Positions 35,906 through 44,485 of a stretch of DNA of 64,000 nt are shown here, piece by piece. The stretch comes from Dokdonella sp041395345. Its GTDB lineage: Bacteria > Pseudomonadota > Gammaproteobacteria > Xanthomonadales > Rhodanobacteraceae. Position numbers and translations under genes: made by a program. The notes under the pieces are model-generated. The model was not told the DNA's origin, did not search any database, and worked only from the letters and a program-made list of their open reading frames with translations. The stretch lies in assembly GCF_041395345.1 (NCBI RefSeq), contig NZ_JAWLAR010000005.1, positions 124,001-188,000 on the forward strand, given 5' to 3'. How positions within the stretch are numbered: position 1 is the first letter of the stretch; every line of letters starts with the position of its first letter.

Positions 35906-36732
35906 GCCGGGGATTCCGGAAAGCCGAGATCGGCGGCGTAATCGCCAGCCGGATACTGGAACGGCACCGGGCCATCGGCCGCGCCGCCAAAGAATTGTCG
36001 CGTCCAGGGCGAGTCGCCTTCGGCCAGTTCCTGCGGACTGCCGTGGGCGATCAGCTTTCCATCGGCGATGAGACAGACGTGATCGACGGAGCGGCGCACT
36101 GCGGCAAACTCGTGCGCGACAAGAATGCTGGTGATGCCCAACGTGTCATTGACGACCCTGATGAGCTTGAGTATCTGATTGAGCGCCACCGGATCGAGGC
36201 CGACAAACGGCTCGTCATAGATCATCAGGTCAGGGTCACGAATCATCGCCCTGGCCAGCGCGACCCGTCTGGCCATGCCGCCGGAGAGCTCCGCCGGCAT
36301 CAACTCGGCCGCACCGCGCAAGCCGACCGCCTGCAAGCGCATCAGGACGATATTGCGCACCAGCGCTTCGGGCAAGCGCAAATGCTGACGCAGCGGAAAC
36401 GCGACGTTCTCGAATACATTGAAGTCGGTCAGCAGGGCCGAATTCTGGAACAGGTATCCGATCCTCTCGCGAAGCTTGAACAGGGCCTTTCGCGACAGGT
36501 CCGGAACATTCTTGCCGTCCACGCGAATCTCGCCCGCGTCGGCAGCCAGCTGGCCGGTGATATGGCGCAGCAGGGTCGTCTTGCCGGTACCGCTCGGACC
36601 CATGATGGCGGTGATCTTGCCGCGCGGGATATCAAGGTCGATGCGGTCGAAGATCCGTTTGCCGTTGAGCGCCGTGCGCAGACCGCGAATCTGCACGTGG
36701 GCGGTGGCTTGTGCGCCTTCAGACTCGGTCAT
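35902..36732 (-). CDS. mlaF: MlaF phospholipid ABC transporter ATPase
   Basis: This 276-residue ATPase has Walker A GPSGTGKTT, Q-loop YLFQNSALLTDFNVFENVAF, signature LSGGMARRVALARA, Walker B LMIYDEPFVGLDP and a late His (VAHE). The ATG at 36732 (MTESEGAQ) is preferred. Upstream in-frame ATGs at 36804 and 36852 add non-conserved sequence. It is the first gene of mlaFEDCB. I could not define its promoter in the 140 bases to gmk. Confidence 0.94.
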   Translation of the reverse strand: MTESEGAQATAHVQIRGLRTALNGKRIFDRIDLDIPRGKITAIMGPSGTGKTTLLRHITGQLAADAGEIRVDGKNVPDLSRKALFKLRERIGYLFQNSALLTDFNVFENVAFPLRQHLRLPEALVRNIVLMRLQAVGLRGAAELMPAELSGGMARRVALARAMIRDPDLMIYDEPFVGLDPVALNQILKLIRVVNDTLGITSILVAHEFAAVRRSVDHVCLIADGKLIAHGSPQELAEGDSPWTRQFFGGAADGPVPFQYPAGDYAADLGFPESPA

Positions 36733-36872
36733 GAGTGCTCGAAACAGTGCGTGCCGTGGGCTTGAATCGGGAACGGAACAGCCGGCTGTCGAATCACATG
36801 GCATCGATTCCGGTCTGTCGCCGAACCATAGCCGATCCCGGAGGCGCGTCAACTGTCGCTGCTGAATTCTGC

Positions 36873-37490
36873 TCAGGCAGGCTTCAGCAGATCATCGAGC
36901 AGGCTGACCTGGCGCTTGAGCTGGGCGTCCCGGCGCAGGCGACGCGCGCAGAAGATGGCGCGCAGGTCGGCAATGGCAGTGGCGAAATCATCGTTGACGA
37001 CGATGTAGTCGAATTCCGGCGCGCGCGCGATCTCGATGCGCGAGTCGGCAATGCGCCGGGCGATCTGTTCGGCACTGTCGGAGGCGCGGGTACGCAATCT
37101 GCGCTCCAGTTCGACGCGCGAGGGCGGCAGGATGAAAATGCTCAGCGTCTCCGGCCACTGCTCTCGTACCTGCCGGGCTCCCTGCCAGTCGATCTCGAGG
37201 AGCACATCACGATTCGCCGCAAGCAGCGGCTCGACTGCCGTGCGCGCCGTGCCCTTGTAGTCGCCGTGCACGTTGGCGTACTCGAAGAACGCGCCATCCG
37301 CGGCCATGTGCTCGAAGATCTCTCGCGAGACGAAATGATAGTGCTGGCCATCGACCTCGTTGGCGCGCGGCATTCGCGAGGTATAGGAGACGGAAAGCGA
37401 AATTTCCGGTTCGCGCTCAAGCAGCGCCTTGACCAGGCTTGTCTTGCCGGCGCCGGACGGGGCCGCGATGATGTAAAGGGTGCCTGACAC
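36873..37490 (-). CDS. gmk: Guanylate kinase
   Basis: This 205-residue enzyme phosphorylates GMP to GDP. It has P-loop APSGAGKTS (10-18), SYTSRMPRANEVDGQHYHFV and the lid (RLRTRASDSAEQI). The start codon is GTG at 37490, with GGAG about 6 bases ahead. It lies just behind yicC, in the common yicC-gmk order. In many relatives rpoZ follows gmk; here the mla genes lie in between. Confidence 0.96.
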   Translation of the reverse strand: MSGTLYIIAAPSGAGKTSLVKALLEREPEISLSVSYTSRMPRANEVDGQHYHFVSREIFEHMAADGAFFEYANVHGDYKGTARTAVEPLLAANRDVLLEIDWQGARQVREQWPETLSIFILPPSRVELERRLRTRASDSAEQIARRIADSRIEIARAPEFDYIVVNDDFATAIADLRAIFCARRLRRDAQLKRQVSLLDDLLKPA

Positions 37491-37492
37491 GA

Positions 37493-38356
37493 CTACTCCA
37501 GATTCTGCACTTGCTCGCGCATCTGTTCGATCAGGACCTTGAGCTCCACCGCCGCCTTGGTCGTGCGCGGATCGGCCGCCTTCGAGCCCAGCGTGTTCGC
37601 CTCGCGATTGAACTCCTGCATCAGAAAATCGAGCCGGCGACCCACCGCCTCGCTGGTGTCCAGGCTTTGCCGGGCCTCGGCAATATGCGAGGCCAGGCGG
37701 TCCAGTTCCTCATCGACATCCATGCGCTGCAGCTGCAGGACAATCTCCTGCTCGATTCGACCGGGATCCACGGGCTGCTTGATTTCGGCCAGGCGCTGAT
37801 CGAGCCGGGCGCGCGCCGCCTTGCGCACTTCCGGCAAGTGTTCGCGCACGGAGGAGACAATCTCCTCGATTCCCTTCAGGCGATCGTTCAGGAATCCGGC
37901 CAGGCGCTCGCCCTCCCTTTCCCTGGCCGCGATGAAGGCTGCCAGCGCCTGCTCGAGCAGGTTCGCGGCCGCGGCATGCAGACCTTCGGTGTCGGCCGAT
38001 GGCTCGCACAGGACACCGGGCCAGTTGAGCAGGCTGGTGAAGTCGACGTTCATGGCGGGGAAACGGCTGCCGAGTACCCTGGCCTTCTCAGCGAGCCGAT
38101 CAAGCAGGGCCTCGTCGAGATCCAGCGATGCGCTCCGCGTTGCAGCGGATTTCAGCCGAATGTTGACATCGACCTTGCCGCGGGAAAGGCGCGCCGTGAG
38201 TGTTTCCCTCAACTGGGGCTCGAAACTGCGCAAGTCGTCAGGCAAACGCGGGCTCAACTCCAGATAGCGGTGGTTGACCGAGCGCAACTCGATACTGAGA
38301 TTGCCAAACTCTGTCTCGCTTTCTGCGCCGGCGAAAGCCGTCATGCTGCGAATCAT
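37493..38356 (-). CDS. yicC: YicC family endoribonuclease-like protein
   Basis: This 287-residue protein begins MIRSMTAFAGAE, continues with ELRSVNHRYLELSPRLPDDL, and has the C-terminal DUF1732 part RRLDFLMQEFNREANTLGSK. YicC of E. coli is now described as an RNase that acts on small RNAs; the role here is by homology. It is followed 2 bases later by gmk and is divergent from rph. Confidence 0.93.
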   Translation of the reverse strand: MIRSMTAFAGAESETEFGNLSIELRSVNHRYLELSPRLPDDLRSFEPQLRETLTARLSRGKVDVNIRLKSAATRSASLDLDEALLDRLAEKARVLGSRFPAMNVDFTSLLNWPGVLCEPSADTEGLHAAAANLLEQALAAFIAAREREGERLAGFLNDRLKGIEEIVSSVREHLPEVRKAARARLDQRLAEIKQPVDPGRIEQEIVLQLQRMDVDEELDRLASHIAEARQSLDTSEAVGRRLDFLMQEFNREANTLGSKAADPRTTKAAVELKVLIEQMREQVQNLE

Positions 38357-38386
38357 GGTGCCGATCCATCGGTGACTTGGCCGGCA

Positions 38387-38414
38387 ATGGTAAACTGCGC
38401 GGCCGGATTGCCAA
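38387..38414 (-). promoter_or_regulatory. Candidate promoter for yicC-gmk
   Basis: On the minus strand, TTGGCA (38409-38414) and TACCAT (38387-38392) are 16 bases apart in the 72-base gap between the divergent yicC and rph starts. The -10 box matches consensus at 4 of 6 bases. Confidence 0.35.
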
Positions 38415-38428
38415 AGCCTGAAGCCCCC

Positions 38429-39154
38429 ATGTCATTGCAGCGCCCCAGCGGCCGCGCGCCCGATCAACTGCGCCCGATCTCGATTGAACGAAGCTTTACC
38501 CGCCATGCCGAGGGGTCCGTCCTGATCTCGTTTGGCGATACGCGCGTGCTGTGCACGGCCAGCGTGGAGGAGAAAGTCCCCGGTTTCCTGCGCGGCAAGG
38601 GCGAAGGATGGTTGACCGCCGAATACGGCATGCTGCCGCGCTCCACCCACGATCGCATGCAACGCGAGGCCGCGCGCGGCGGACAGGGCGGCCGGACCAT
38701 GGAAATCCAGCGTCTGATCGGTCGCAGCTTGCGCGCCTGTGTCGATCGCGCAGCCCTGGGCGAACGCACGATCACGCTCGATTGCGATGTACTGCAGGCC
38801 GATGGCGGAACCCGTACCGCCGCCATCACCGGCGCTTACGTGGCCCTGGTCGACGCCATCAGCAATCTGAAACGACGCGGGCTGATCAAGCGCGACCCGG
38901 TGGTGGGTGCCGTTGCAGCCATCTCCGTCGGAGTCTGGAACGGCGTACCGGTGCTCGATCTGGACTATGCCGAAGACTCCTCCTGCGACACCGACATGAA
39001 CGTGGTCATGAACGACGGCGGCGGCTTCATCGAGATCCAGGGCACGGCCGAAGGCCATGCCTTCCGCCGCGAGGAACTGGATGCCCTGCTGGCCCTGGCC
39101 GGCAAGGGTGTTGCCGAACTCTGCGACTTCCAGCGCAACGCGCTGGCATCATGA
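38429..39154 (+). CDS. rph: Ribonuclease PH
   Basis: This 241-residue phosphorolytic exoribonuclease trims tRNA 3' ends. It has ISIERSFTRHAEGSVLISFG, a phosphate-binding region (GGRTMEIQRLIGRSLRA) and LDLDYAEDSSCDTDMNVVMN with the catalytic Asp residues. The ATG at 38429 matches the family N-terminus; the longer upstream reading is antisense to yicC. No strong binding site is seen. The stop overlaps the rdgB start (ATGA). Confidence 0.96.
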   Translation: MSLQRPSGRAPDQLRPISIERSFTRHAEGSVLISFGDTRVLCTASVEEKVPGFLRGKGEGWLTAEYGMLPRSTHDRMQREAARGGQGGRTMEIQRLIGRSLRACVDRAALGERTITLDCDVLQADGGTRTAAITGAYVALVDAISNLKRRGLIKRDPVVGAVAAISVGVWNGVPVLDLDYAEDSSCDTDMNVVMNDGGGFIEIQGTAEGHAFRREELDALLALAGKGVAELCDFQRNALAS

Positions 39155-39744
39155 GACTGGTCCTGGCCAGCGGCAACGCTGGCAAGCTCGTCGAAATGCG
39201 CGGGATTCTCGAAGGCATGGCCATCGAATTGGTGGCCCAGGGTGAACTCGGCGTCTCCGACGTCGAGGAAACCGGCGCGACCTTCGTCGAGAACGCGATC
39301 CTCAAGGCACGACACGCGGCCCGGCTCACGGGTCTGCCCGCACTGGGCGACGATTCGGGAATCTGTGTCGATGCGCTGGATGGTGCGCCTGGCCTGCTTT
39401 CGGCCCGCTATGCCGGAGAGCATGGCAACAGCGGTGCCAACATTGACAAGCTGCTGGACGCGCTGAGGAATGTCCCTGAGGAATCCCGCGGCGCCCACTT
39501 CTTTTGCGTGATCGTATTGTTGCGCCATGCCGACGACCCGGCTCCACTGATTGCCGAAGGGCGCTGGCACGGTCGAGTCCTGAACGCGGCCCGCGGCACT
39601 GCCGGGTTCGGCTACGATCCGATCTTCCTTGACCCGCAACGCAATGCCAGCGCTGCAGAGCTGGATCCGGCCGAGAAAAATCGCATCAGTCACCGTGGCC
39701 AGGCCCTGGCCCGCTTGCGTGAATTGCTGCAATCGGCAAGCTGA
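39151..39744 (+). CDS. rdgB: XTP/dITP diphosphatase (RdgB/HAM1)
   Basis: This 197-residue enzyme cleanses the nucleotide pool of dITP, dXTP and their ribo forms. It has VLASGNAGKLVEMR, DDSGICVDALDGAPGLLSAR, FGYDPIFL and NRISHRGQA. It is coupled to rph by a 4-base overlap, as in many proteobacteria where the next gene is hemW. Here an HDAC-like gene on the other strand separates rdgB from hemW. Confidence 0.96.
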   Translation: MRLVLASGNAGKLVEMRGILEGMAIELVAQGELGVSDVEETGATFVENAILKARHAARLTGLPALGDDSGICVDALDGAPGLLSARYAGEHGNSGANIDKLLDALRNVPEESRGAHFFCVIVLLRHADDPAPLIAEGRWHGRVLNAARGTAGFGYDPIFLDPQRNASAAELDPAEKNRISHRGQALARLRELLQSAS

Positions 39745-39755
39745 CGCCGGTCGGG

Positions 39756-40601
39756 TCAGGCAGGCATGTCAATGTCTTCGGAAAACGCCGCCAGACATTC
39801 CAGCATCGTGTTGTCGTGGATATCGAGCACCTTGCGCAGGTTGGCCTGGTAGCCACCGGCCAGATTCCACGCTACAGGCAATGCCATTTGCCTGCAGAGC
39901 GTGAAGACGCGCCGATCACGCTCGCGCAACTGCGCCGTACTCAGCCAGCCGCCAAGCGGATCGTCGACATGCGGATCGGCCCCGGCCTGGTACAGCAACA
40001 CGCCACATCTCGAAAACTTCTGCATGATTGCCGGAATCTCGTCGAGAAATCGTTCTGCCTGTTCAACCTGATCCCACCACGCGCCTGCCGAATAGTGCTC
40101 GACCCAGTGCAGACCCAGCTCGCGAATGATGCCCGTCGTGCCATTGCCGTAGTGCTGGTCGAAATCCAGGATCCCGACCCGCAGTGATGTCTGCTCGCTG
40201 CGCAGCACGGCCGCTGTGACCATGAGCCCGTTGAACGTGCAAAACCCGCCACCGCTGGCGTAGCCGGCGTGGTGGAAGCCGGCGACCGGGGCGACAGCGC
40301 AGCCCTCGGCCATGGCCACGCGTGCCGCACCGAGCATCGCGCCACTGGTCCAGGGCAAGCTGGCCGCCACTTCGGGCAGATGATTGCCGAATCCGTTGGC
40401 CCGTTTCAGAGAGAGCACGCCGCGCACATAATCCGGATCGTGCACCAGGCTCAGCTCGTCGATTGTCACCGGTTCGGGTTCGAGCACGTCCAGAGGCGGG
40501 AACCGCCGCCGCCAGGAAGCCAATACTTCGCGCGGCTTTCGCGCACTCGGCGAGAACGACTGTGCGTCAGCAACGATCCGTTCGGAGTAGATCACTTTCA
40601 T
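39756..40601 (-). CDS. Histone deacetylase-like (acetylpolyamine amidohydrolase family) zinc hydrolase
   Basis: This 281-residue protein of the arginase/deacetylase superfamily has GFHHA (H110, H111 charge relay), LDFDQHYGNGT with zinc ligands D148 and H150, and YQAGADPHVDDPLGG with the third Asp ligand. The HDAC fold is complete but short. Bacterial members deacetylate acetylpolyamines, acetoin-related compounds or proteins; which applies here cannot be read from sequence. The ATG at 40601 gives MKVIYSERIV, the typical start. It is convergent with rdgB (11 bases between stops) and divergent from hemW. It interrupts the usual rph-rdgB-hemW run. Confidence 0.9.
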   Translation of the reverse strand: MKVIYSERIVADAQSFSPSARKPREVLASWRRRFPPLDVLEPEPVTIDELSLVHDPDYVRGVLSLKRANGFGNHLPEVAASLPWTSGAMLGAARVAMAEGCAVAPVAGFHHAGYASGGGFCTFNGLMVTAAVLRSEQTSLRVGILDFDQHYGNGTTGIIRELGLHWVEHYSAGAWWDQVEQAERFLDEIPAIMQKFSRCGVLLYQAGADPHVDDPLGGWLSTAQLRERDRRVFTLCRQMALPVAWNLAGGYQANLRKVLDIHDNTMLECLAAFSEDIDMPA

Positions 40602-40717
40602 CGGTGTTCCGGTCCTGTCGCCCTGGATGGCTCTCCCGCGCATCCTGCTCCGCTGCGCTCGCACTGCCTGAGATCGGTCATGAACAAGTTCCGGCCGGCG
40701 GCGAGCAAGAGCCTACA

Positions 40718-41923
40718 ATGGTCGACATGGCCATGAACGTTCCACCCTTGTCGCTCTACATCCACATTCCCTGGTGCGTGAAGAAGTGCCCCTACTGCGA
40801 TTTCAACTCGCATGCGCAGGTGGGCGGGATTCCGCAGCAGGCTTACGTGTCCGCCCTGCTGGCGGATCTGGACCGTGACCTCGCCGACTTCGGCGGGGCC
40901 CTGGCCGGTCGTGCGCTGCGCAGCGTGTTTTTCGGCGGCGGCACGCCCAGCCTGTTTTCGCCGGATTCGATCGTCAGGATCCTCGATGGCGTTGGCCATC
41001 GGCTGGCCTGCGGCGCGAATATGGAGGTCACTCTCGAAACCAACCCGGGCACGGTCGAGTACGGACGTTTCGATGGCTATTTGCGTGCCGGCATCAATCG
41101 GATCAGCTTGGGCGTACAGAGTTTCGATGACGAGAAGCTGCGCCGCCTGGGCCGCATCCATTCGGCCAGCGATGCGTCGCGCGTCGTAGCCGAAGCGCGC
41201 GATGCCGGATTCGACAACTTCAATATCGATCTCATGTACGCCTTGCCCGGCCAGGACCTGGCCGGCGCAGTGCGCGATGTCGAGTGCGCGATCGCGCTGG
41301 CACCGACCCATGTCTCGCACTATCAGCTGACCATTGAGCCGAATACGGTCTTTGCCTCAAGACCGCCGGTACTGCCGGACAGCGACGCGGCCTGGGACAT
41401 GCAGGAGCGCTGCCAGCAACGGCTGGCCGATGCGGGTTACGCGCAGTACGAGATTTCGGCCTATGCACGACCGGGAAAGCGCTCCGCGCACAATCTCAAC
41501 TACTGGCAGTTTGGCGACTACCTCGGCATCGGCGCCGGCGCCCACGGCAAGCTCAGCGACGCGGCGACTGGCACGATCCACCGTCGTGCCAAGCAGCGTA
41601 CGCCACGCGCCTATCTCGAACATGCCGGCGCGAGACGCGGCATCGCCAGCGACGTGGCGCTGGCCGCGGTCGACCTGCCCTTCGAATACATGATGAACGC
41701 GCTGCGCCTGGTCGACGGCGTGCCATCAACGGATTTCGAGAAATTCACCGGGCTTGGATTCGAAGTGATCGCCCCGATAATCGAGGAGGCACGAACCCGA
41801 GGCTGGATCACTCCGGATGCGGATTTCCTGCGCACCACGACCGAGGGTCAACGCCTCCTGAACGACGTGATCGCACTGTTTCTGCCCGAGCCGACCGACA
41901 AGACCAGGAAACAGCATGCTTGA
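40718..41923 (+). CDS. hemW: Radical SAM heme chaperone HemW
   Basis: This 401-residue radical SAM protein has the cluster motif WCVKKCPYCDF (C20, C24, C27) and GGGTPSLFSPD. It also has VTLETNPGTVEYGRFDGYLR, RISLGVQSFDDEKLRRLGR and the C-terminal HemN_C region (LPFEYMMNALRLVDG). HemW delivers heme; it is often mislabelled coproporphyrinogen oxidase. Start candidates are 40718, 40727 and 40733. The stop overlaps the next gene by 8 bases. Confidence 0.94.
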   Translation: MVDMAMNVPPLSLYIHIPWCVKKCPYCDFNSHAQVGGIPQQAYVSALLADLDRDLADFGGALAGRALRSVFFGGGTPSLFSPDSIVRILDGVGHRLACGANMEVTLETNPGTVEYGRFDGYLRAGINRISLGVQSFDDEKLRRLGRIHSASDASRVVAEARDAGFDNFNIDLMYALPGQDLAGAVRDVECAIALAPTHVSHYQLTIEPNTVFASRPPVLPDSDAAWDMQERCQQRLADAGYAQYEISAYARPGKRSAHNLNYWQFGDYLGIGAGAHGKLSDAATGTIHRRAKQRTPRAYLEHAGARRGIASDVALAAVDLPFEYMMNALRLVDGVPSTDFEKFTGLGFEVIAPIIEEARTRGWITPDADFLRTTTEGQRLLNDVIALFLPEPTDKTRKQHA

Positions 41924-42104
41924 CGCCGTGACTCTGCATTGCCCGTATTGTGGCGAAAGTTTCGAGAGTTCGGTCGACAGCTCGGCGGGCAGTCAGGCCT
42001 ATGTCGAGGACTGTGCGATCTGCTGCCGCCCGATCGAGGTTCGGATCAGCGTCGACGAATCCGGCGACTTGACCGATGTACGCACGAACACGGATCGTGA
42101 CTGA
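41916..42104 (+). CDS. CPXCG-motif cysteine-rich zinc-ribbon protein
   Basis: This 62-residue protein has CPYCG (9-13) and CAICC (33-37), two Cys pairs typical of the small CPXCG zinc-ribbon family. The rest is acidic. Function is unknown. The ATGCTTGA overlap with hemW indicates coupling. Confidence 0.85.
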   Translation: MLDAVTLHCPYCGESFESSVDSSAGSQAYVEDCAICCRPIEVRISVDESGDLTDVRTNTDRD

Positions 42105-42181
42105 CAACCGGTGGCACTCGCGCTGGCGTCGAGGCGCTGTCCTGCCACAACACTGCCCATTCATCCCCAGGAATCAACTCC

Positions 42182-43030
42182 ATGAAATTTGCCGGCACTG
42201 ATCGCTACGTCGCCACCGATGAACTCAAGCTCGCGGTCAATGCGGCGATCACGCTCGAGCGCCCGTTGCTGATCAAGGGCGAACCCGGCACCGGCAAGAC
42301 CCTGCTGGCCGAAGAGGTGGCCCGCGCCATCGAAGCGCCGCTGTTCACCTGGCATGTGAAATCGACGACCAAGGCCCAGCAGGGGCTCTACGAATACGAT
42401 GCGGTCAGCCGTCTGCGCGATTCCCAGCTCGGCGATCCGCGTGTGCAGGACGTGGGCAACTACATCAAGCGCGGCAAGATGTGGGAGGCTTTCGAGTCGG
42501 ATCGGCGCGCCGTATTGCTGATCGATGAAATCGACAAGGCCGATATCGAGTTCCCGAACGATCTCCTGCTCGAACTCGATCGCATGGAATTCCATGTCTA
42601 CGAAACCGGCGAAACGGTGCGCGCGCGTCAGCGACCGATCATTGTCATCACCTCGAACAATGAGAAGGAACTGCCCGACGCTTTCCTGCGTCGCTGCTTC
42701 TTCCACTACATCGCGTTTCCGGACCGGGCCACGCTTGAAGACATCGTCGCCGTTCACTATCCGAATATTGCCCAGGATCTGGTTTCGCGCGCGCTCGAGA
42801 TGTTCTTCGAGCTGCGCGAGATTCCGGGCCTCAAGAAGAAGCCCTCGACTTCGGAACTGATCGACTGGCTCAGGCTGCTGCTGGCCGACCAGATTCCGGT
42901 GTCCGCGCTGCGCGAACGCGATGTGGCCAAGGCCATCCCGCCGTTGTACGGCGCCCTGATCAAGAACGAGCAGGATGTACAGCTGCTGGAACGGCTGGCC
43001 TTCATGCATCGACGCCAGAATCGCGGTTGA
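42182..43030 (+). CDS. MoxR-type AAA+ ATPase paired with a CoxE-like VWA protein
   Basis: This 282-residue ATPase has Walker A GEPGTGKT (33-40), Walker B VLLIDEIDKAD, sensor IVITSNNEKELPDAFLRRCFF and a lid (FELREIPGLKKKPSTSELIDW). It differs clearly from the MoxR at 9895 (this one has EIDKAD, that one DEVNRAP), so it belongs to another MoxR subfamily. The AGGA binding site is 10 bases ahead of the ATG. The partner VWA gene follows 12 bases after the stop. Such pairs are thought to assemble or activate metalloenzymes, but no client is visible here. Confidence 0.92.
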   Translation: MKFAGTDRYVATDELKLAVNAAITLERPLLIKGEPGTGKTLLAEEVARAIEAPLFTWHVKSTTKAQQGLYEYDAVSRLRDSQLGDPRVQDVGNYIKRGKMWEAFESDRRAVLLIDEIDKADIEFPNDLLLELDRMEFHVYETGETVRARQRPIIVITSNNEKELPDAFLRRCFFHYIAFPDRATLEDIVAVHYPNIAQDLVSRALEMFFELREIPGLKKKPSTSELIDWLRLLLADQIPVSALRERDVAKAIPPLYGALIKNEQDVQLLERLAFMHRRQNRG

Positions 43031-43042
43031 TCGGCCCGAGTC

Positions 43043-44218
43043 ATGCTGATCGGATTCTTCGAAGCGCTGCGTTCGGCCCGCGTGCCGGTCACTCTGCGCG
43101 AGTGGCTGGACTTCATGGCCGCGCTCGAGGCCGACTTCGCCTTTGCCGACCATGACGCCTTGCACGCGCTGGCGCGCACGATCCTGGTCAAGGACGAGCG
43201 CCACTACGATCGTTTCGATCGTGCATTCGGACAGTACCTGGGCGGCATTGAATCGATTGGCCCGGAACAACTGGCGGCAATCCCGGACGAATGGCTGCGC
43301 CAGAGCATGCAGCGCCTGCTCAGCGACGAGGAAAAGGCGAAGATCGAAGCGCTCGGCGGTCTGGACAAGCTCATGGAAGAATTCCGCAAGCGCCTCGAAG
43401 AACAGAAGGAGCGTCACTCCGGCGGCAACCGCTGGATCGGTACGGGCGGCACCAGCCCGTTCGGTGCGGGTGGATTCCATCCGGGCGGGATCCGTGTCGG
43501 CAGCAAGGGCGGCGGTCGCATGGCGGCCAAGGTCTGGGACCAGCGCGTCTATAGGAACCTCGACAGTGATGCCGAACTGGGGCCGCGCAATCTGAAGATA
43601 GCGCTGCGCCGCTTGCGCCGCTTCGCACGCGAGGGCGCGGCCGAGGAACTCGATCTCGACAGCACGATCTCGGCAACGGCACGCGAAGGCGGCATGCTGG
43701 ATATCCGCATGCGCCCGGAACGACACAACGCGGTCAAGGTCCTGCTGTTCCTCGATGTCGGCGGTTCGATGGATGAACACGTCTACGCCTGCGAGTCATT
43801 GTTCGGCGCGGCCAAGTCGGAATTCAAGCGGCTGGAACATTTCTATTTCCACAACTTTCTGTACGACCATGTCTGGCGCGACAACCTGCGCCGCAGCAAT
43901 GAAGCCACGCCGACCACCGAGGTACTGCGTCGCTACAACCCCGACCACAAGGTCGTCTTCGTCGGCGATGCCGCGATGGGGCCGTACGAGATCACCCATG
44001 AAGGCGGCAGCGTCGAGTACTGGAACGAGGAACCGGGTTCGGTCTGGTTCAATCGCCTCAAGGAACGCTTCCGCAAGGTCGTCTGGATCAACCCGACGCC
44101 CATCGAGCGTTGGCGCTACACCCCCTCGACGGACTTCGTCCGCGAGCTGGTCGAGGACAGGATGTATCCGCTGACGCCACACGGTCTAGCCGACGCGATG
44201 CGCTATCTGGGGCGGTAG
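43043..44218 (+). CDS. CoxE-like VWA domain protein
   Basis: This 391-residue soluble protein has a helical N-terminal part (VTLREWLDFMAALEADF) and a Gly-rich middle (GGNRWIGTGGTSPFGAGGFH). The C-terminal VWA domain has its MIDAS reading LFLDVGGSMD, with D238 and S242 present and the middle Ser replaced by Gly240. The segment FYFHNFLYDHVW and the end YPLTPHGLADAMRYLG match a widespread MoxR-partner family. It works with the ATPase just upstream. A G-rich heptamer array begins 6 bases after the stop. Confidence 0.9.
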   Translation: MLIGFFEALRSARVPVTLREWLDFMAALEADFAFADHDALHALARTILVKDERHYDRFDRAFGQYLGGIESIGPEQLAAIPDEWLRQSMQRLLSDEEKAKIEALGGLDKLMEEFRKRLEEQKERHSGGNRWIGTGGTSPFGAGGFHPGGIRVGSKGGGRMAAKVWDQRVYRNLDSDAELGPRNLKIALRRLRRFAREGAAEELDLDSTISATAREGGMLDIRMRPERHNAVKVLLFLDVGGSMDEHVYACESLFGAAKSEFKRLEHFYFHNFLYDHVWRDNLRRSNEATPTTEVLRRYNPDHKVVFVGDAAMGPYEITHEGGSVEYWNEEPGSVWFNRLKERFRKVVWINPTPIERWRYTPSTDFVRELVEDRMYPLTPHGLADAMRYLGR

Positions 44219-44223
44219 GAGCC

Positions 44224-44321
44224 GGGAGTGGGGAACGGGGAATAGGGAATAGGGAATAGGGAATAGGGAATAGGGAATAGGGAATAGGGAATAGGGATTG
44301 GGGATTGGGGATTGGGGATTG
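44224..44321 (+). repeat. Tandem array of 14 GGG-led heptamers
   Basis: The stretch is exactly 14 units of 7 bases: gggagtg, gggaacg, eight gggaata, then four gggattg. A GGG every 7 bases gives strong G-quadruplex potential on the plus strand. A shorter complementary array lies at 44425-44459, so the two could also pair. It sits between the VWA stop and the btuB riboswitch. Confidence 0.95.
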
Positions 44322-44424
44322 GGTTGTATCGCTTCTGGCGGTACAGCGAATTATTCTCCACAAGAGGTGGCGCCCGACTGCTCCGGGAAACAGTCTTCCC
44401 TGGCTAGCGGCGCGCCTTGCGCCG
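44322..44424. other. Core between the two heptamer arrays
   Basis: About 100 bases without an ORF of family type. It contains a GGCGC...GCGCC palindrome near its right end. I see no transposase or other gene. Confidence 0.4.
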
Positions 44425-44459
44425 CCCAATCCCCAATCCCCAATCCCTATCCCCCACTC
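44425..44459 (-). repeat. Inverted complementary heptamer array
   Basis: Five C-rich heptamers, three of them cccaatc, mirror the GGGATTG units of the array at 44294-44321. Together they flank a core of 103 bases as an inverted repeat. Confidence 0.85.
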
Positions 44460-44485
44460 CCGCCTTCCCATCAGGTACACTGCGC

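Noticed and set aside
40718..41923. Label as coproporphyrinogen III oxidase (HemN)
   Set aside because: The short N-terminus, the WCVKKCPYCDF cluster and the HemN_C ending match HemW, a heme chaperone.
44224..44321. Possible CRISPR array
   Set aside because: Units are 7 bases without spacers, and no cas gene is near. It is a simple tandem repeat.
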